Shown here in pieces: positions 1 to 7,456 of a stretch of 10,634 nt of DNA. The notes under the pieces are model-generated. The model was not told where the DNA came from. It searched no databases and was given only the letters and a program-made list of their open reading frames with translations. This stretch comes from Lachnospiraceae bacterium UBA4380 (GTDB lineage Bacteria; Bacillota; Clostridia; Lachnospirales; Lachnospiraceae). Position numbers and translations under genes: made by a program. The stretch lies in assembly GCA_002390025.1 (NCBI GenBank), contig DGRU01000133.1, positions 22,231 to 32,864 of the forward strand, read 5' to 3'. Within the stretch, counting starts at the first letter, position 1. Each line of letters begins with the position of its first letter.

Positions 1-139
1 GATGAAGATTCAAGACTCGCTCGCGAGTCCTGCGCGCGTATCCCGGAATCTCAAGCCACGGGTATTGCGCGGTGAAACATAAACTGCCGGCAATATCCCG
101 TCGAGGGTCCTCCAGCCGCAATTTTTCTGCCGGGTTCAT
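1..139 (-). CDS. Candidate partial gene, start present, 3' end beyond the window
   Basis: A reading frame opens with ATG at 139 and stays open for 46 codons to the left edge. Its ATG overlaps the TGA of the giant surface-protein gene as ATGA (136-139), an arrangement typical of translationally coupled genes in an operon. The only ribosome-binding candidate is a weak AAGG directly before the ATG, so coupling would have to drive initiation. The predicted start reads MNPAEKLRLEDPRRDIAG and is rich in Arg and Glu, with no signal peptide or membrane segment in the visible part. I do not recognise the family. A strong palindrome lies inside it (11-32), which could mean that this stretch is an intergenic hairpin and the open frame is chance. 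Third-position GC is about 59 percent, which does not decide the matter. The call depends on sequence beyond the left edge. Confidence 0.35.
   Translation of the reverse strand, partial: MNPAEKLRLEDPRRDIAGSLCFTAQYPWLEIPGYARRTRERVLNLH
11..32. repeat. Perfect-core palindrome, possible hairpin
   Basis: GACTCGC and GCGAGTC form 7-bp arms around a 2-nt centre (14-29). As minus-strand RNA the pairing extends to 10 bp through a G-U wobble (CAG...TTG ends). No T-run follows on either strand, so it is not a classic intrinsic terminator. It could be a dispersed palindromic repeat, a protein-binding site, or part of the candidate coding region it lies in. Confidence 0.55.
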
Positions 140-3100
140 CCTTGCTCTTTTCTTTTTTTCCGCAGGATGAGCAGGAGGACCGCCAGGACCGCTCCTGCCA
201 TGGCGGCATAAAAGGCGGGTTTGTAATTGTAGAACTGCACCAGAGGATTTGTGGTGACAAGAAAGCGGCGCCTGGATTCCGCAATGTTTTCCCCGGGGTC
301 CCCGGTTCTGCAGTCGGTGCTCCTGTTGCCGGCCAGGTCGGTGGAGATAACTTCCAGCAGCTGCCAGCTTCCCTGATCCTCCAGCGTGACCGCAATGCCC
401 TTCTTTGCCTCTTCGATCGGATATACATGGTCCCGGGCCAGTTTTTGTGCGTCCTCCCCCTCGCCGATTTCTCTGTAATGCATGTATTTTTCCCTGTTTT
501 CGACAGTTTTCTCACCGTTTCTTCCGCCCATCCAGACCCTGATCTCGACATCCCTGATGTCCGTCTGATAGTCCTCAGGGTACACGGTGATTTCGAGGCG
601 GTCGGTATTGAACTGTTCCCGGCCGCTCTCCACACCCGTCAGCCTGTTGACGGGCACGGTCTTGTCGACCTGGAATTCGATCGGGAATCTGGTCTGTTCA
701 ATCCTGCCCTCCTTCACCTCTCCGTCCCGGAAGAGTGTAGTCGAATTGGGATTTCCCGCGGCGTCCTCCGAAGAAAGGATAAAATCGTAAACGCCTTCCT
801 CTTCAAACACTGCGGGGGCGATGGTGTACTCGTAGACCCGGTGTCCCGCGCTGTCTGTTCCGGCACCTGCAGAACCCGCAGAACCTCCTGTCCTCTCAAA
901 GGTATACTGCGTGCCCTCTGTCAGGACCATTCTGCTGTGGTCTTTGAACACTTCCGCCCTGTGGGCAGTGAGCTCCACGGGCGACAGTTCCAGGATCCTG
1001 AGCGGCTCCCGGGTGCGGTTGATGTAATAAGTCTCCATGATATTTTCCGTGGCCCGGTCCGCATAGACATAGGTTGAGCCGAAGCGGTTGACACTGAACA
1101 GAAATTCAAGCGTCGTCTCATGTCCTGCCAGGTCGGCTGCGGCAGCGGTCACCTTGTAGACGCCGTCCATGCCGCGGACCACCGCAAAGTTTTTGAACTG
1201 AATCGTGTACTCGCCTTTTTGGGCGTCTCCGGTCCTCTGGATCAGGTCTTCTCCTCTGACATCTGCGCCGGACACCTCCACCTCAAAGCCGGACTTTTCC
1301 TCATCGAAATTGATGTCGCGCATAATGAAGCGCGGGGCAAACTCCTCCTCTGTATAAATCTGGTCTGCCGGATCCTTTAAGGGCTCTCCGGTCTTCTGAT
1401 CCACGCGGAATGTGGCGGGGTCAAGTTTGAGGGTCGGAGCGATGGTATCGACAACAAATCTTCCGCTCCAGGCTTCCCGGTCGGACTTTCTGCCTTCTCC
1501 CCCCTGTACGACTGCCGGATTGCCTGCAGGATCCGTATAGCCGGCAGTCACTTCATAATCTCCGTCCTTTGTGCAGTTGACCGTGGACACGTAGAGGTCC
1601 CGGCCTGAAGCCGTAAATCCTGAGCGGCGGGGTCTGTCGGGCGCTTCGGCACCGCCCCGGCCGGCAGTCTCGATCCTGACATTGAGCAGGCCGGGATCCG
1701 TCTCTTCCAGGAAGTTGTGCTCCAGGATCTCGACCCTGACAGCGGCGGCCCTGTCATAGTATTTGACTCCCTCCCGGGCATTGACCTCCCGGGGCAGGCT
1801 GATGCGGATGACAGGCTGTGTCTTATCGACAGTAAAGGCATTGGGGGCGGGCCCGTTCCACTGAATATCGGAGATCCTGTTGCCCAGAGCGTCCGTTCCG
1901 CTGATCTGCAGGGTGTAGTCACCGTCTGTATCATAGCGAAGCGTCTTGGTCCACCTGTCCCCGCTGCCCGTTTCCCCCTTTCCGTCTGCCTCCTTATTTT
2001 CATGCGGTGCAAGGAAGGAATCCGGAATCCTTGTGTTGGTCGAGATCTTTATCTTTCCGCTGTCGACATTTCTGTCGATGACGACAATGTCTGCGGTACG
2101 GTCTGCCTTGAAATATTTCCCATGCTGGGGCGCGGCAGTGTCGTGAAAATTCACCTCCACCCGGGGCGGCGTCGTATCGATGCCGAGTTTCAGCAGCCCG
2201 CCGTCCCTGGAAGGGGCGGACCGGTTTCCGCTGTTGTCCCAGGCTGTAACCGTAATCGTGATATCGTTGGACTCGGCAAAGGAGCCGGTCGGGATCTTGA
2301 TGGAAGCATCCCGGATGGCATAGACCAGGGGGGCATGGCTGTCACCGGATTCCCCGGACCAGGTGTAGGGGATTTTTTCAAGCTTCACTCTCCTGGTGAC
2401 ATCCCTGTCGCCGACCCTGACTCTGACCTCAACCTTCTGAATGCCGGAGCTTCTCTCCTTTCCGCCGGGGTCCTGAACGGAAACCTTCAGGTCAAGGGCC
2501 GATCCATCAGGTCTGTAGATGCAGCGCTCGCCGTCTGCCTCATGGCGGGTAATGCTGGCGGAGGCCTCGATTTTGATCTGGGGAGATTCGGCGTCCCTGA
2601 TCCCGGAGACCTGCGGTGCTGTGACGTCCAGATAGACCGGATTGGACCTGGCCATGGCACAGCCCCTCTCCGGATCCTCCGCGCGCACATTTCCCGCCCT
2701 GTCCTTAATAACAATGTTTTCAAGGAAAAAAGCCTGCTCGCCCCTTACGGTCGCCTCCCGCCTGTTATCGTTTGCATAGCCGCTTCGTCCTGCGCTGACC
2801 AGGGGATTTTTCTTCCTGTAAGCGGCATCTCTTCTTTCATCCTGAGAGCGGAGATCAAAGCTGACCCTGGTCGGCGAGCAGTCCTTTGATTGGACGACCG
2901 CAAAGGCGCCTGTCTCCCGGCGGAAGGGCTCATATTTCATAGGAATACTGCCGCCCGGAGCAAATTCCAGATGGTAGTAATTGTCTTTGCTGCTCCTGCT
3001 GCTGCGGATCTTCAGGCTCCCCACGGGCGCAGTGACGTCCACGGCCTTGCGCTGGGTCCAGAATCTGCCCGCGGAGGCATCCTGTGCGACTGTCTTTGCC

Positions 3101-6100
3101 GCCAGATCGGCACGGCTGACCGACTTGTCCGCTCTGACCTGTCCGGGCCCCGGGACCAGGAAGTTTCCGGCTTTGTCACATCCCTCGATCTCAAAGCGGT
3201 ACACGCCTTCGTGCTGACTGTCGACGGGGACTTGCAGCTTGAAGACCGCCGTGGTCACACCCTCGTTCTCTGCCGCGCTGCCCCTGCAGTCAGGCCTTGT
3301 CCAGGCCGGCGACAGGCTCTCCATCCTGTCCTCCCCGGAGGCGGACCTGCCGGCAATGCCTGCCAGGATTCGGTCCTCATCAAAATTGCTTTCCGTCACG
3401 GCAAACTCTGCCCGGATGGATGAAACAGATTTCCCGTAATAGGTAATGGCTGTTTTCTCATCAAAGGTCTCCTCCAGATCCGGGGGAGTGTTGATGGTCA
3501 GACGATAGGCCGGCGCCGTGCAGTCGTAGACCAGGGCGTAAAAAGAGCTGTAGGGGCAGGCCACCGCTTCTGCTCCGGGAGCCCTGTCTGTCTCGTTGCC
3601 GCCCCCGGCTGCGGCAAGGGCGGCATTTCTGCCTTCGTCTGTTACCAGGCGTTCACTGACCACCACTTTGTTTCCGGCCCGGTCCGTCCCGTCGATGGAG
3701 ATCGTGCAGCAGCCCTCCTGCTCTGTGCGGACCTCTGTTTTGAGAGCCCCAGGACTGCCGGGCACTTCTGTCCACCGGCGGACTCCGGAAACCGAAAAGC
3801 CCTGGCCTGCCTTTCGGAAGTGTTTTTTTACACAGAGTTTTTCGCAGTCCAGAGAGACGGGAGTCCCCTCATCCCCGTATGAGTCGGACACCCGGACCGC
3901 CGTCGTGACGGCATGGCGGGAATAGAGCGCCGCAGTGCTGCCGTTTTCCTTTTCCGGATAGAGATAGGCCGTGGTATTGTCGGGAATGACATGCTCGATC
4001 ACCGCTTCAGGACTCCTGCGGTCGAGGACGCGGGGATGAGCCAGGATCAGGCCCCTGCCCGCATTTTCAATCAGGCTGCCGGAATTTCTCTCAGAATCTC
4101 TCCCGGAGTTCCTCCCGGAATCACTCCCCGAATCTTCCCCCGCATCTCTCCCGGAATCTTTTCCGGCATCTTCTTCATCCCGGATTCGGGCGGAATGGGG
4201 ATCGATCTCATCCTGCTCATGTACATCCGCAGCTGTTTCGCAGCAGACCAGCCCGGGGCTGCAAACGAGGGCATTGCCCGCCGGATCTGTGCCCGTCAGG
4301 ACTGTCTTCGTGTAGACCCCGTCTTCTGTGAAAGAAAGGATACAGAGGTTCTCAGCGCCCCTCTCTTCCTCATTTTCGTCTTTTTCGCCTCCCTCACCTT
4401 TTGGGTCCTGTCCGTTCTTTCCGTTCTGTTCGTCCTTTCCGTTCTCTTCGTCCTTTTCGTTTTTTCCGTCTTTTAAGGTCAGTTCTTTCTCCAGGCAGGA
4501 GGCAGAGAGCATGCTGATGTCATAGAAGCCCTCCCGGATTGTAAAGCATGTCTGAAGGCCCTTTTCCGCATTGTAATAAAAGGAGCGGTCATCGCTGTAG
4601 TAAGCGGGAGCGGCGTCTGTCTGAATCCCCGTGACCACAGGAGATACCGCATCCCGGATAAAGACGACAGCGCCGGCGTCCTCTGTCTCCGAGCCCGCAA
4701 ATCTGACGCCCTCCGAGCCTCTCTTTGCAATCTCTCCCGTAGAATTTCCCGATTTGTCCCGGGCTTCTGCCGTAATGGTAATTCTCTGCTCCGTATTTCC
4801 GAAATATTCCGCAAGTTCCGACGGGCTGAAGGAGACCGAATCGGAACCGGCATGTTTGGTGAGTCCGGTCTCAGTCCCGTCCTCACCCTCTCCCCGGAGG
4901 GTTACAGACAGGGATCCAACATTGTCGGCCCTGTCATCCGCTGCCGCAACCGTGAGCGCGGCATTGTCCTCTCTGTAAAAAAATTCGTTTTCCTCCTCCC
5001 ATGCATGCTTCACACCGCCTGTCATCCGGACTGTGACTGCGGGAGGCGTGACATCAAAAAGCAGGGGGATGACGACCGGCTGCTGTCCGTTTCCGCAGAA
5101 GTCCTCCGCCCAGATGTAGAGATTATATTTGCCGGTGCCTCCCTGCGCTCTCACGATTCCGGCCAGCTTCTCCGCCGGAATCACGGCATTTTCCAGGGAT
5201 TGATAATCATTTTCCTCCAACAGAAGCTCCAGGCTGTCGGGTGCTGCCAGCTCCTTCAGGATTTCCCGGTCCGCCTTCTGCGGCGGTCCGCCGGCGCTGT
5301 CCGGTACCATTGCCCAGCTGACTTCCCTGATGCCGGAATAGCCTCTGCCAGTCGCGTTCCCGGGTTTTTCGGTGATCCTGAGTTCCACGCTGAGGCTGCT
5401 GCAGTAGTCCCTGACCTGGTCCTCGGGATCCGGTGTTTTTTTTGTCTGGCCGGAGGTAAAGCTGCACAGGCTGACTCCTCCCGCATCCGTCAGGTTGACC
5501 CGGATCTCCGGATCCTGTTTTTCAACGACCAGAGCATTCACGTATGTGACTGTCCTGTTTCCCAGCATGTCACAGGCTTTGACAAACAGCCTCCCCTTCC
5601 GGTCAGACAAGGTAAACCGGAGGCTGGTGTCATGAGAGGATCCTCCATCTGCCGTGACCCTGGTCCAGCTGATTTTGCTGTCCGCGCCCACAGATTCCTC
5701 TGTGTCGCTCTGCTCTCCGATATAATAATACAGCCGGTCCCGATCGATCCCGGCGCCGTTGCGGTCATCGACTGTGATTGTGTACTGCAGGCCCTGCCCG
5801 CCGTCTCCTATGGACAGAGCGGGCTTTTGATCGGCGACCCAGGAAACTGCAGGCCCCCTCGTGTCGATCACAATGTCCCCGCCGGGTTTTTGCCCTTCAT
5901 CGATCACGATGCTGTTTCCCGCAAAATCCTTTCCGGCAATGTCAAAATGACCATATACGGGGTGGGTGCTGCCTTCGCTGCTGTCTTCCAGTTCTTTTAT
6001 CATCCGTGTCTGCTCAATAGTTTCGGATTTCTTCTCCCCGTTCCGCTCAAAAAGTGCATTGAACCAGCCCGGATGGGAGACGGTATAGCGCACCTTCACG

Positions 6101-6990
6101 GCGTTGTTAAAGTAGACGATCTCCTTTCCCTCAGGCCTGTATTCTCTGACTCCGGCCCCCTTCTCGATCGAAACAGTGCCCGTCACCTGCCGGTCGTATG
6201 CAAATGTGACAGCTCCCCTGCCCTCATTTTCGGCAGTATCCCATGCAAGAGCCTCAATGACATACTTCCTGCCGTCCTCCAGGGCAAGTCCTGCATTTTC
6301 CATGTCTTCGCCTCGAAAGGCCATTTGCCCGGAATAGTCCCCGCGCGGCATGAGGAACTTCCTCTCTCCGTCCCCGGCGCCCTCCTGCCGGACAAATACC
6401 TGGGCCTGAAGCTGATCCTCTTGGGACGGGTCCGGGTCTTCGACTGTAAGGGCGAACTCCATGGCGTCATTTACATGGAGAAGTCCGTCCCTGTCCTCCC
6501 CGCCTGTATTGGACACAAGGCTCACCTGCGGAGGAAGCGTATCCGTTTTTTTCTCTTTCCCTGCTTTCTTACTGTTGGTTTCTGCAGTGCCGGTCTCTGC
6601 AGTGCTGCTCTCTGCAGTGCTGCTTTCCGGCTTCTCCTGCATCTTCTCCTCTGTGTCTGCGGATGCCTCTGAAGCCTTTGATACCTCTGGAGCTTTTGCT
6701 GTCCCTGAAATGTCTGCCGTCTCTGAAGCGTCTGCTGTATCTGTGCCATTAGCCGCCTCTGAATCTTTTGCTGTCTCTATAGCGTTTGCTGTCTCTGAAG
6801 TATTTGCCGCTTCCGAAGCGTTCGATACCTCTAAAGCGTTTGATGCCTCTAAAACATTCACTGCCTCTGAGGCGTTTGCTGTCATTGACAGTTTATATTG
6901 CAGGGGGACTGCCTGCAGGACCAGCATGGCTGTAAACACCAGAGCCATTGCTCTGTTGAACTGTCCCGTCCTCTTCTTTTTCTCTTTCAT
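136..6990 (-). CDS. Giant secreted membrane-anchored protein with about 14-15 Ig-like repeats
   Basis: This encodes 2284 residues. The start has a GGGAG ribosome binding site (6998-7002) 7 nt upstream. The N-terminus is a signal peptide: Lys/Arg-rich residues 2-13, a hydrophobic core at about 14-30, and a possible signal-peptidase site after Ala40 (A-N-A). A Ser/Ala/Glu/Thr-rich stalk of short repeats follows (39-137). From about 150 to 2240 the protein is a string of Ig-like beta domains, recognised by 14 D-x-x-G-N/H motifs (such as DRAGN and DPAGN) and recurring D-x-T-x-P boundaries near residues 645, 1155, 1317, 1452, 1603, 1720, 1848 and 2110. Two charged low-complexity inserts sit at 840-881 and 941-972. 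The C-terminus has a membrane segment (about 2259-2276) and a basic tail (RKKRK); there is no LPxTG motif, so it is probably held in the membrane rather than sortase-linked to the wall. A role as surface adhesin or sensor partner of the kinase is inferred from architecture and gene order only. Confidence 0.93.
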   Translation of the reverse strand: MKEKKKRTGQFNRAMALVFTAMLVLQAVPLQYKLSMTANASEAVNVLEASNALEVSNASEAANTSETANAIETAKDSEAANGTDTADASETADISGTAKAPEVSKASEASADTEEKMQEKPESSTAESSTAETGTAETNSKKAGKEKKTDTLPPQVSLVSNTGGEDRDGLLHVNDAMEFALTVEDPDPSQEDQLQAQVFVRQEGAGDGERKFLMPRGDYSGQMAFRGEDMENAGLALEDGRKYVIEALAWDTAENEGRGAVTFAYDRQVTGTVSIEKGAGVREYRPEGKEIVYFNNAVKVRYTVSHPGWFNALFERNGEKKSETIEQTRMIKELEDSSEGSTHPVYGHFDIAGKDFAGNSIVIDEGQKPGGDIVIDTRGPAVSWVADQKPALSIGDGGQGLQYTITVDDRNGAGIDRDRLYYYIGEQSDTEESVGADSKISWTRVTADGGSSHDTSLRFTLSDRKGRLFVKACDMLGNRTVTYVNALVVEKQDPEIRVNLTDAGGVSLCSFTSGQTKKTPDPEDQVRDYCSSLSVELRITEKPGNATGRGYSGIREVSWAMVPDSAGGPPQKADREILKELAAPDSLELLLEENDYQSLENAVIPAEKLAGIVRAQGGTGKYNLYIWAEDFCGNGQQPVVIPLLFDVTPPAVTVRMTGGVKHAWEEENEFFYREDNAALTVAAADDRADNVGSLSVTLRGEGEDGTETGLTKHAGSDSVSFSPSELAEYFGNTEQRITITAEARDKSGNSTGEIAKRGSEGVRFAGSETEDAGAVVFIRDAVSPVVTGIQTDAAPAYYSDDRSFYYNAEKGLQTCFTIREGFYDISMLSASCLEKELTLKDGKNEKDEENGKDEQNGKNGQDPKGEGGEKDENEEERGAENLCILSFTEDGVYTKTVLTGTDPAGNALVCSPGLVCCETAADVHEQDEIDPHSARIRDEEDAGKDSGRDAGEDSGSDSGRNSGRDSERNSGSLIENAGRGLILAHPRVLDRRSPEAVIEHVIPDNTTAYLYPEKENGSTAALYSRHAVTTAVRVSDSYGDEGTPVSLDCEKLCVKKHFRKAGQGFSVSGVRRWTEVPGSPGALKTEVRTEQEGCCTISIDGTDRAGNKVVVSERLVTDEGRNAALAAAGGGNETDRAPGAEAVACPYSSFYALVYDCTAPAYRLTINTPPDLEETFDEKTAITYYGKSVSSIRAEFAVTESNFDEDRILAGIAGRSASGEDRMESLSPAWTRPDCRGSAAENEGVTTAVFKLQVPVDSQHEGVYRFEIEGCDKAGNFLVPGPGQVRADKSVSRADLAAKTVAQDASAGRFWTQRKAVDVTAPVGSLKIRSSRSSKDNYYHLEFAPGGSIPMKYEPFRRETGAFAVVQSKDCSPTRVSFDLRSQDERRDAAYRKKNPLVSAGRSGYANDNRREATVRGEQAFFLENIVIKDRAGNVRAEDPERGCAMARSNPVYLDVTAPQVSGIRDAESPQIKIEASASITRHEADGERCIYRPDGSALDLKVSVQDPGGKERSSGIQKVEVRVRVGDRDVTRRVKLEKIPYTWSGESGDSHAPLVYAIRDASIKIPTGSFAESNDITITVTAWDNSGNRSAPSRDGGLLKLGIDTTPPRVEVNFHDTAAPQHGKYFKADRTADIVVIDRNVDSGKIKISTNTRIPDSFLAPHENKEADGKGETGSGDRWTKTLRYDTDGDYTLQISGTDALGNRISDIQWNGPAPNAFTVDKTQPVIRISLPREVNAREGVKYYDRAAAVRVEILEHNFLEETDPGLLNVRIETAGRGGAEAPDRPRRSGFTASGRDLYVSTVNCTKDGDYEVTAGYTDPAGNPAVVQGGEGRKSDREAWSGRFVVDTIAPTLKLDPATFRVDQKTGEPLKDPADQIYTEEEFAPRFIMRDINFDEEKSGFEVEVSGADVRGEDLIQRTGDAQKGEYTIQFKNFAVVRGMDGVYKVTAAAADLAGHETTLEFLFSVNRFGSTYVYADRATENIMETYYINRTREPLRILELSPVELTAHRAEVFKDHSRMVLTEGTQYTFERTGGSAGSAGAGTDSAGHRVYEYTIAPAVFEEEGVYDFILSSEDAAGNPNSTTLFRDGEVKEGRIEQTRFPIEFQVDKTVPVNRLTGVESGREQFNTDRLEITVYPEDYQTDIRDVEIRVWMGGRNGEKTVENREKYMHYREIGEGEDAQKLARDHVYPIEEAKKGIAVTLEDQGSWQLLEVISTDLAGNRSTDCRTGDPGENIAESRRRFLVTTNPLVQFYNYKPAFYAAMAGAVLAVLLLILRKKRKEQG
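4075..4170 (-). repeat. In-frame 12-bp tandem repeat, eight tetrapeptide units
   Basis: Residues 941-972 of the giant protein are eight consecutive tetrapeptides of the form [D/N]-[S/A]-[G/E]-x, such as DSGR, DAGE and NSGR. They correspond to 8 x 12 nt of degenerate direct repeat. The unit is a multiple of three, so copy-number change would alter protein length without breaking the frame. The segment lies between Ig-like domains and is probably a disordered, surface-exposed linker. Confidence 0.8.
4348..4473 (-). repeat. Lys/Asp/Glu/Asn low-complexity insert
   Basis: Residues 840-881 of the giant protein are almost entirely Lys, Asp, Glu, Asn, Gly and Gln with imperfect repeats such as NGKDE and NGKNG. 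The DNA shows pyrimidine-rich runs on the plus strand with recurrent TTTCCGTTCT-like words. The insert interrupts an Ig-like domain just before its DPAGN motif and is probably an extended polar loop. Confidence 0.7.
6580..6624 (-). repeat. 15-bp tandem repeat, three pentapeptide units
   Basis: Residues 123-137 read SSTAE, SSTAE, TGTAE. At DNA level the unit contains TCTGCAGTGC three times at 15-nt spacing. It belongs to the N-terminal stalk between the signal peptide and the first Ig-like domain. Confidence 0.75.
6661..6876 (-). repeat. 18-bp tandem repeat, twelve hexapeptide units in the N-terminal stalk
   Basis: Residues 39-110 divide without gaps into twelve hexapeptides of the pattern [N/K/D/A]-x-x-[E/D/G]-x-[A/S/V], such as NASEAA, NTSETA and KASEAS. 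This gives 216 nt of degenerate 18-nt direct repeats. The array starts at the predicted signal-peptidase site and would form a flexible Ser/Ala/Glu-rich stalk at the mature N-terminus. The unit keeps the reading frame, so length variation between strains is likely. Confidence 0.85.
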
Positions 6991-7035
6991 AGTCTTTCTC
7001 CCGTCTCTTTTTTCTATGCCTGCTCCGGCATAATT

Positions 7036-7177
7036 CTGTATAAAACATGGTATTGCTGTAAAAAAACATGGTGTAGCTCTGTAAAAAATGATATTGCTAT
7101 GTAAAAAAGGTATAGCTCTGTAAAAAATGGTATAGCTCTATAAATAACGGTTTTTCTCTGTAAATAACATAGTGATA
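7036..7177. repeat. About seven direct repeats of a 20-bp A-tract unit upstream of the giant gene
   Basis: On the plus strand a unit close to CTGTAAAAAATGGTATAGCT recurs with starts at 7036, 7056, 7079, 7099, 7118, 7138 and 7158, giving spacings of 20, 23, 20, 19, 20 and 20 bp. Each copy carries an A-tract, interrupted in copies 1, 6 and 7, and most carry GGTAT/GGTGT plus AGCT or TGCT. On the minus strand each unit shows TTTACA-like words resembling a -35 box, but no well-placed -10 box could be singled out. The array fills most of the 232-nt spacer between the small membrane-protein gene and the giant gene. Spacing close to two helical turns puts the A-tracts on one DNA face, so curved DNA or a multi-site operator is plausible. 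Base composition is clearly more AT-rich than the flanking genes. Confidence 0.85.
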
Positions 7178-7222
7178 ATAAGGTGTCTACAATATCAGAC
7201 GGTAAAAGCCGCCCCGATCTGA

Positions 7223-7456
7223 TCACCCATGCAGAGGGATGGTCTCATCCGTGTGCACAACGATCATTTCCCTGATCACCCTAAAATGTATGGCGTCCGT
7301 CATCTTCCCGGCACGCCCCGTCCTGATCAGAAAAATAGTCCTTATATCAAAGGTGAAAAACAGGACCAGTGCCGTCATAAAGGCGATTGCAGCAATGACA
7401 AAGCAGATCCTGGATGCCAGCAGAAAAAACTCCATGCTGCTGCGATAGACTTCCAT
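7223..7456 (-). CDS. Small single-pass membrane protein of unknown function
   Basis: This encodes 77 residues. The chosen ATG (7456) lies 8 nt after a strong GGAGGGAGGAG ribosome binding site; an in-frame ATG at 7504 has no such site. A hydrophobic segment spans residues 10-35, followed by FDI (36-38), a basic stretch with TGR (46-48) and a C-terminal HFRVIREMIVVHTDE segment (57-71). The positive charges after the membrane segment suggest the C-terminus is cytoplasmic. From memory, clostridial proteins of unknown function share this pattern of one membrane helix, a TGR-like motif and a terminal I/V-H-T-D/N-E-x-I, usually separated by a long polar linker that is missing here. I cannot name a family. 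The first 110 nt overlap the 3' end of the kinase reading frame. Its place between kinase and giant surface protein suggests a role in the same system, which is inference. Confidence 0.75.
   Translation of the reverse strand: MEVYRSSMEFFLLASRICFVIAAIAFMTALVLFFTFDIRTIFLIRTGRAGKMTDAIHFRVIREMIVVHTDETIPLHG

Noticed and set aside
136..250. Sortase (LPxTG) anchor at the end of the giant protein
   Set aside because: A hydrophobic segment and basic tail are present, but no LPxTG-like motif precedes them, so simple membrane anchoring is preferred.
142..1077. 311-codon plus-strand open frame
   Set aside because: Antisense to the C-terminal Ig-like domains and membrane anchor of the giant gene; no domain or ribosome binding site.
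1717..2889. 390-codon plus-strand open frame
   Set aside because: Antisense shadow of the Ig-like repeat region, with Pro/Gly/Arg-rich composition typical of shadow frames in GC-rich genes.
4852..6672. 606-codon plus-strand open frame
   Set aside because: It lies wholly antisense to the giant gene, whose frame carries signal peptide, Ig-like repeats and membrane anchor. The antisense product has no recognisable domain and no ribosome binding site.
7036..7177. CRISPR array
   Set aside because: Units follow each other without unique spacers and no cas gene is present.
7190..7225. Terminator after the small membrane-protein gene
   Set aside because: The possible CAGA/TCTG and GCGG/CCGT pairings are weak and no T-run follows on the minus strand.
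7014..7226. 70-codon minus-strand frame through the 20-bp repeats
   Set aside because: GTG start without a ribosome binding site. The Phe/Tyr/Ile-rich product simply mirrors the AT-rich repeat.
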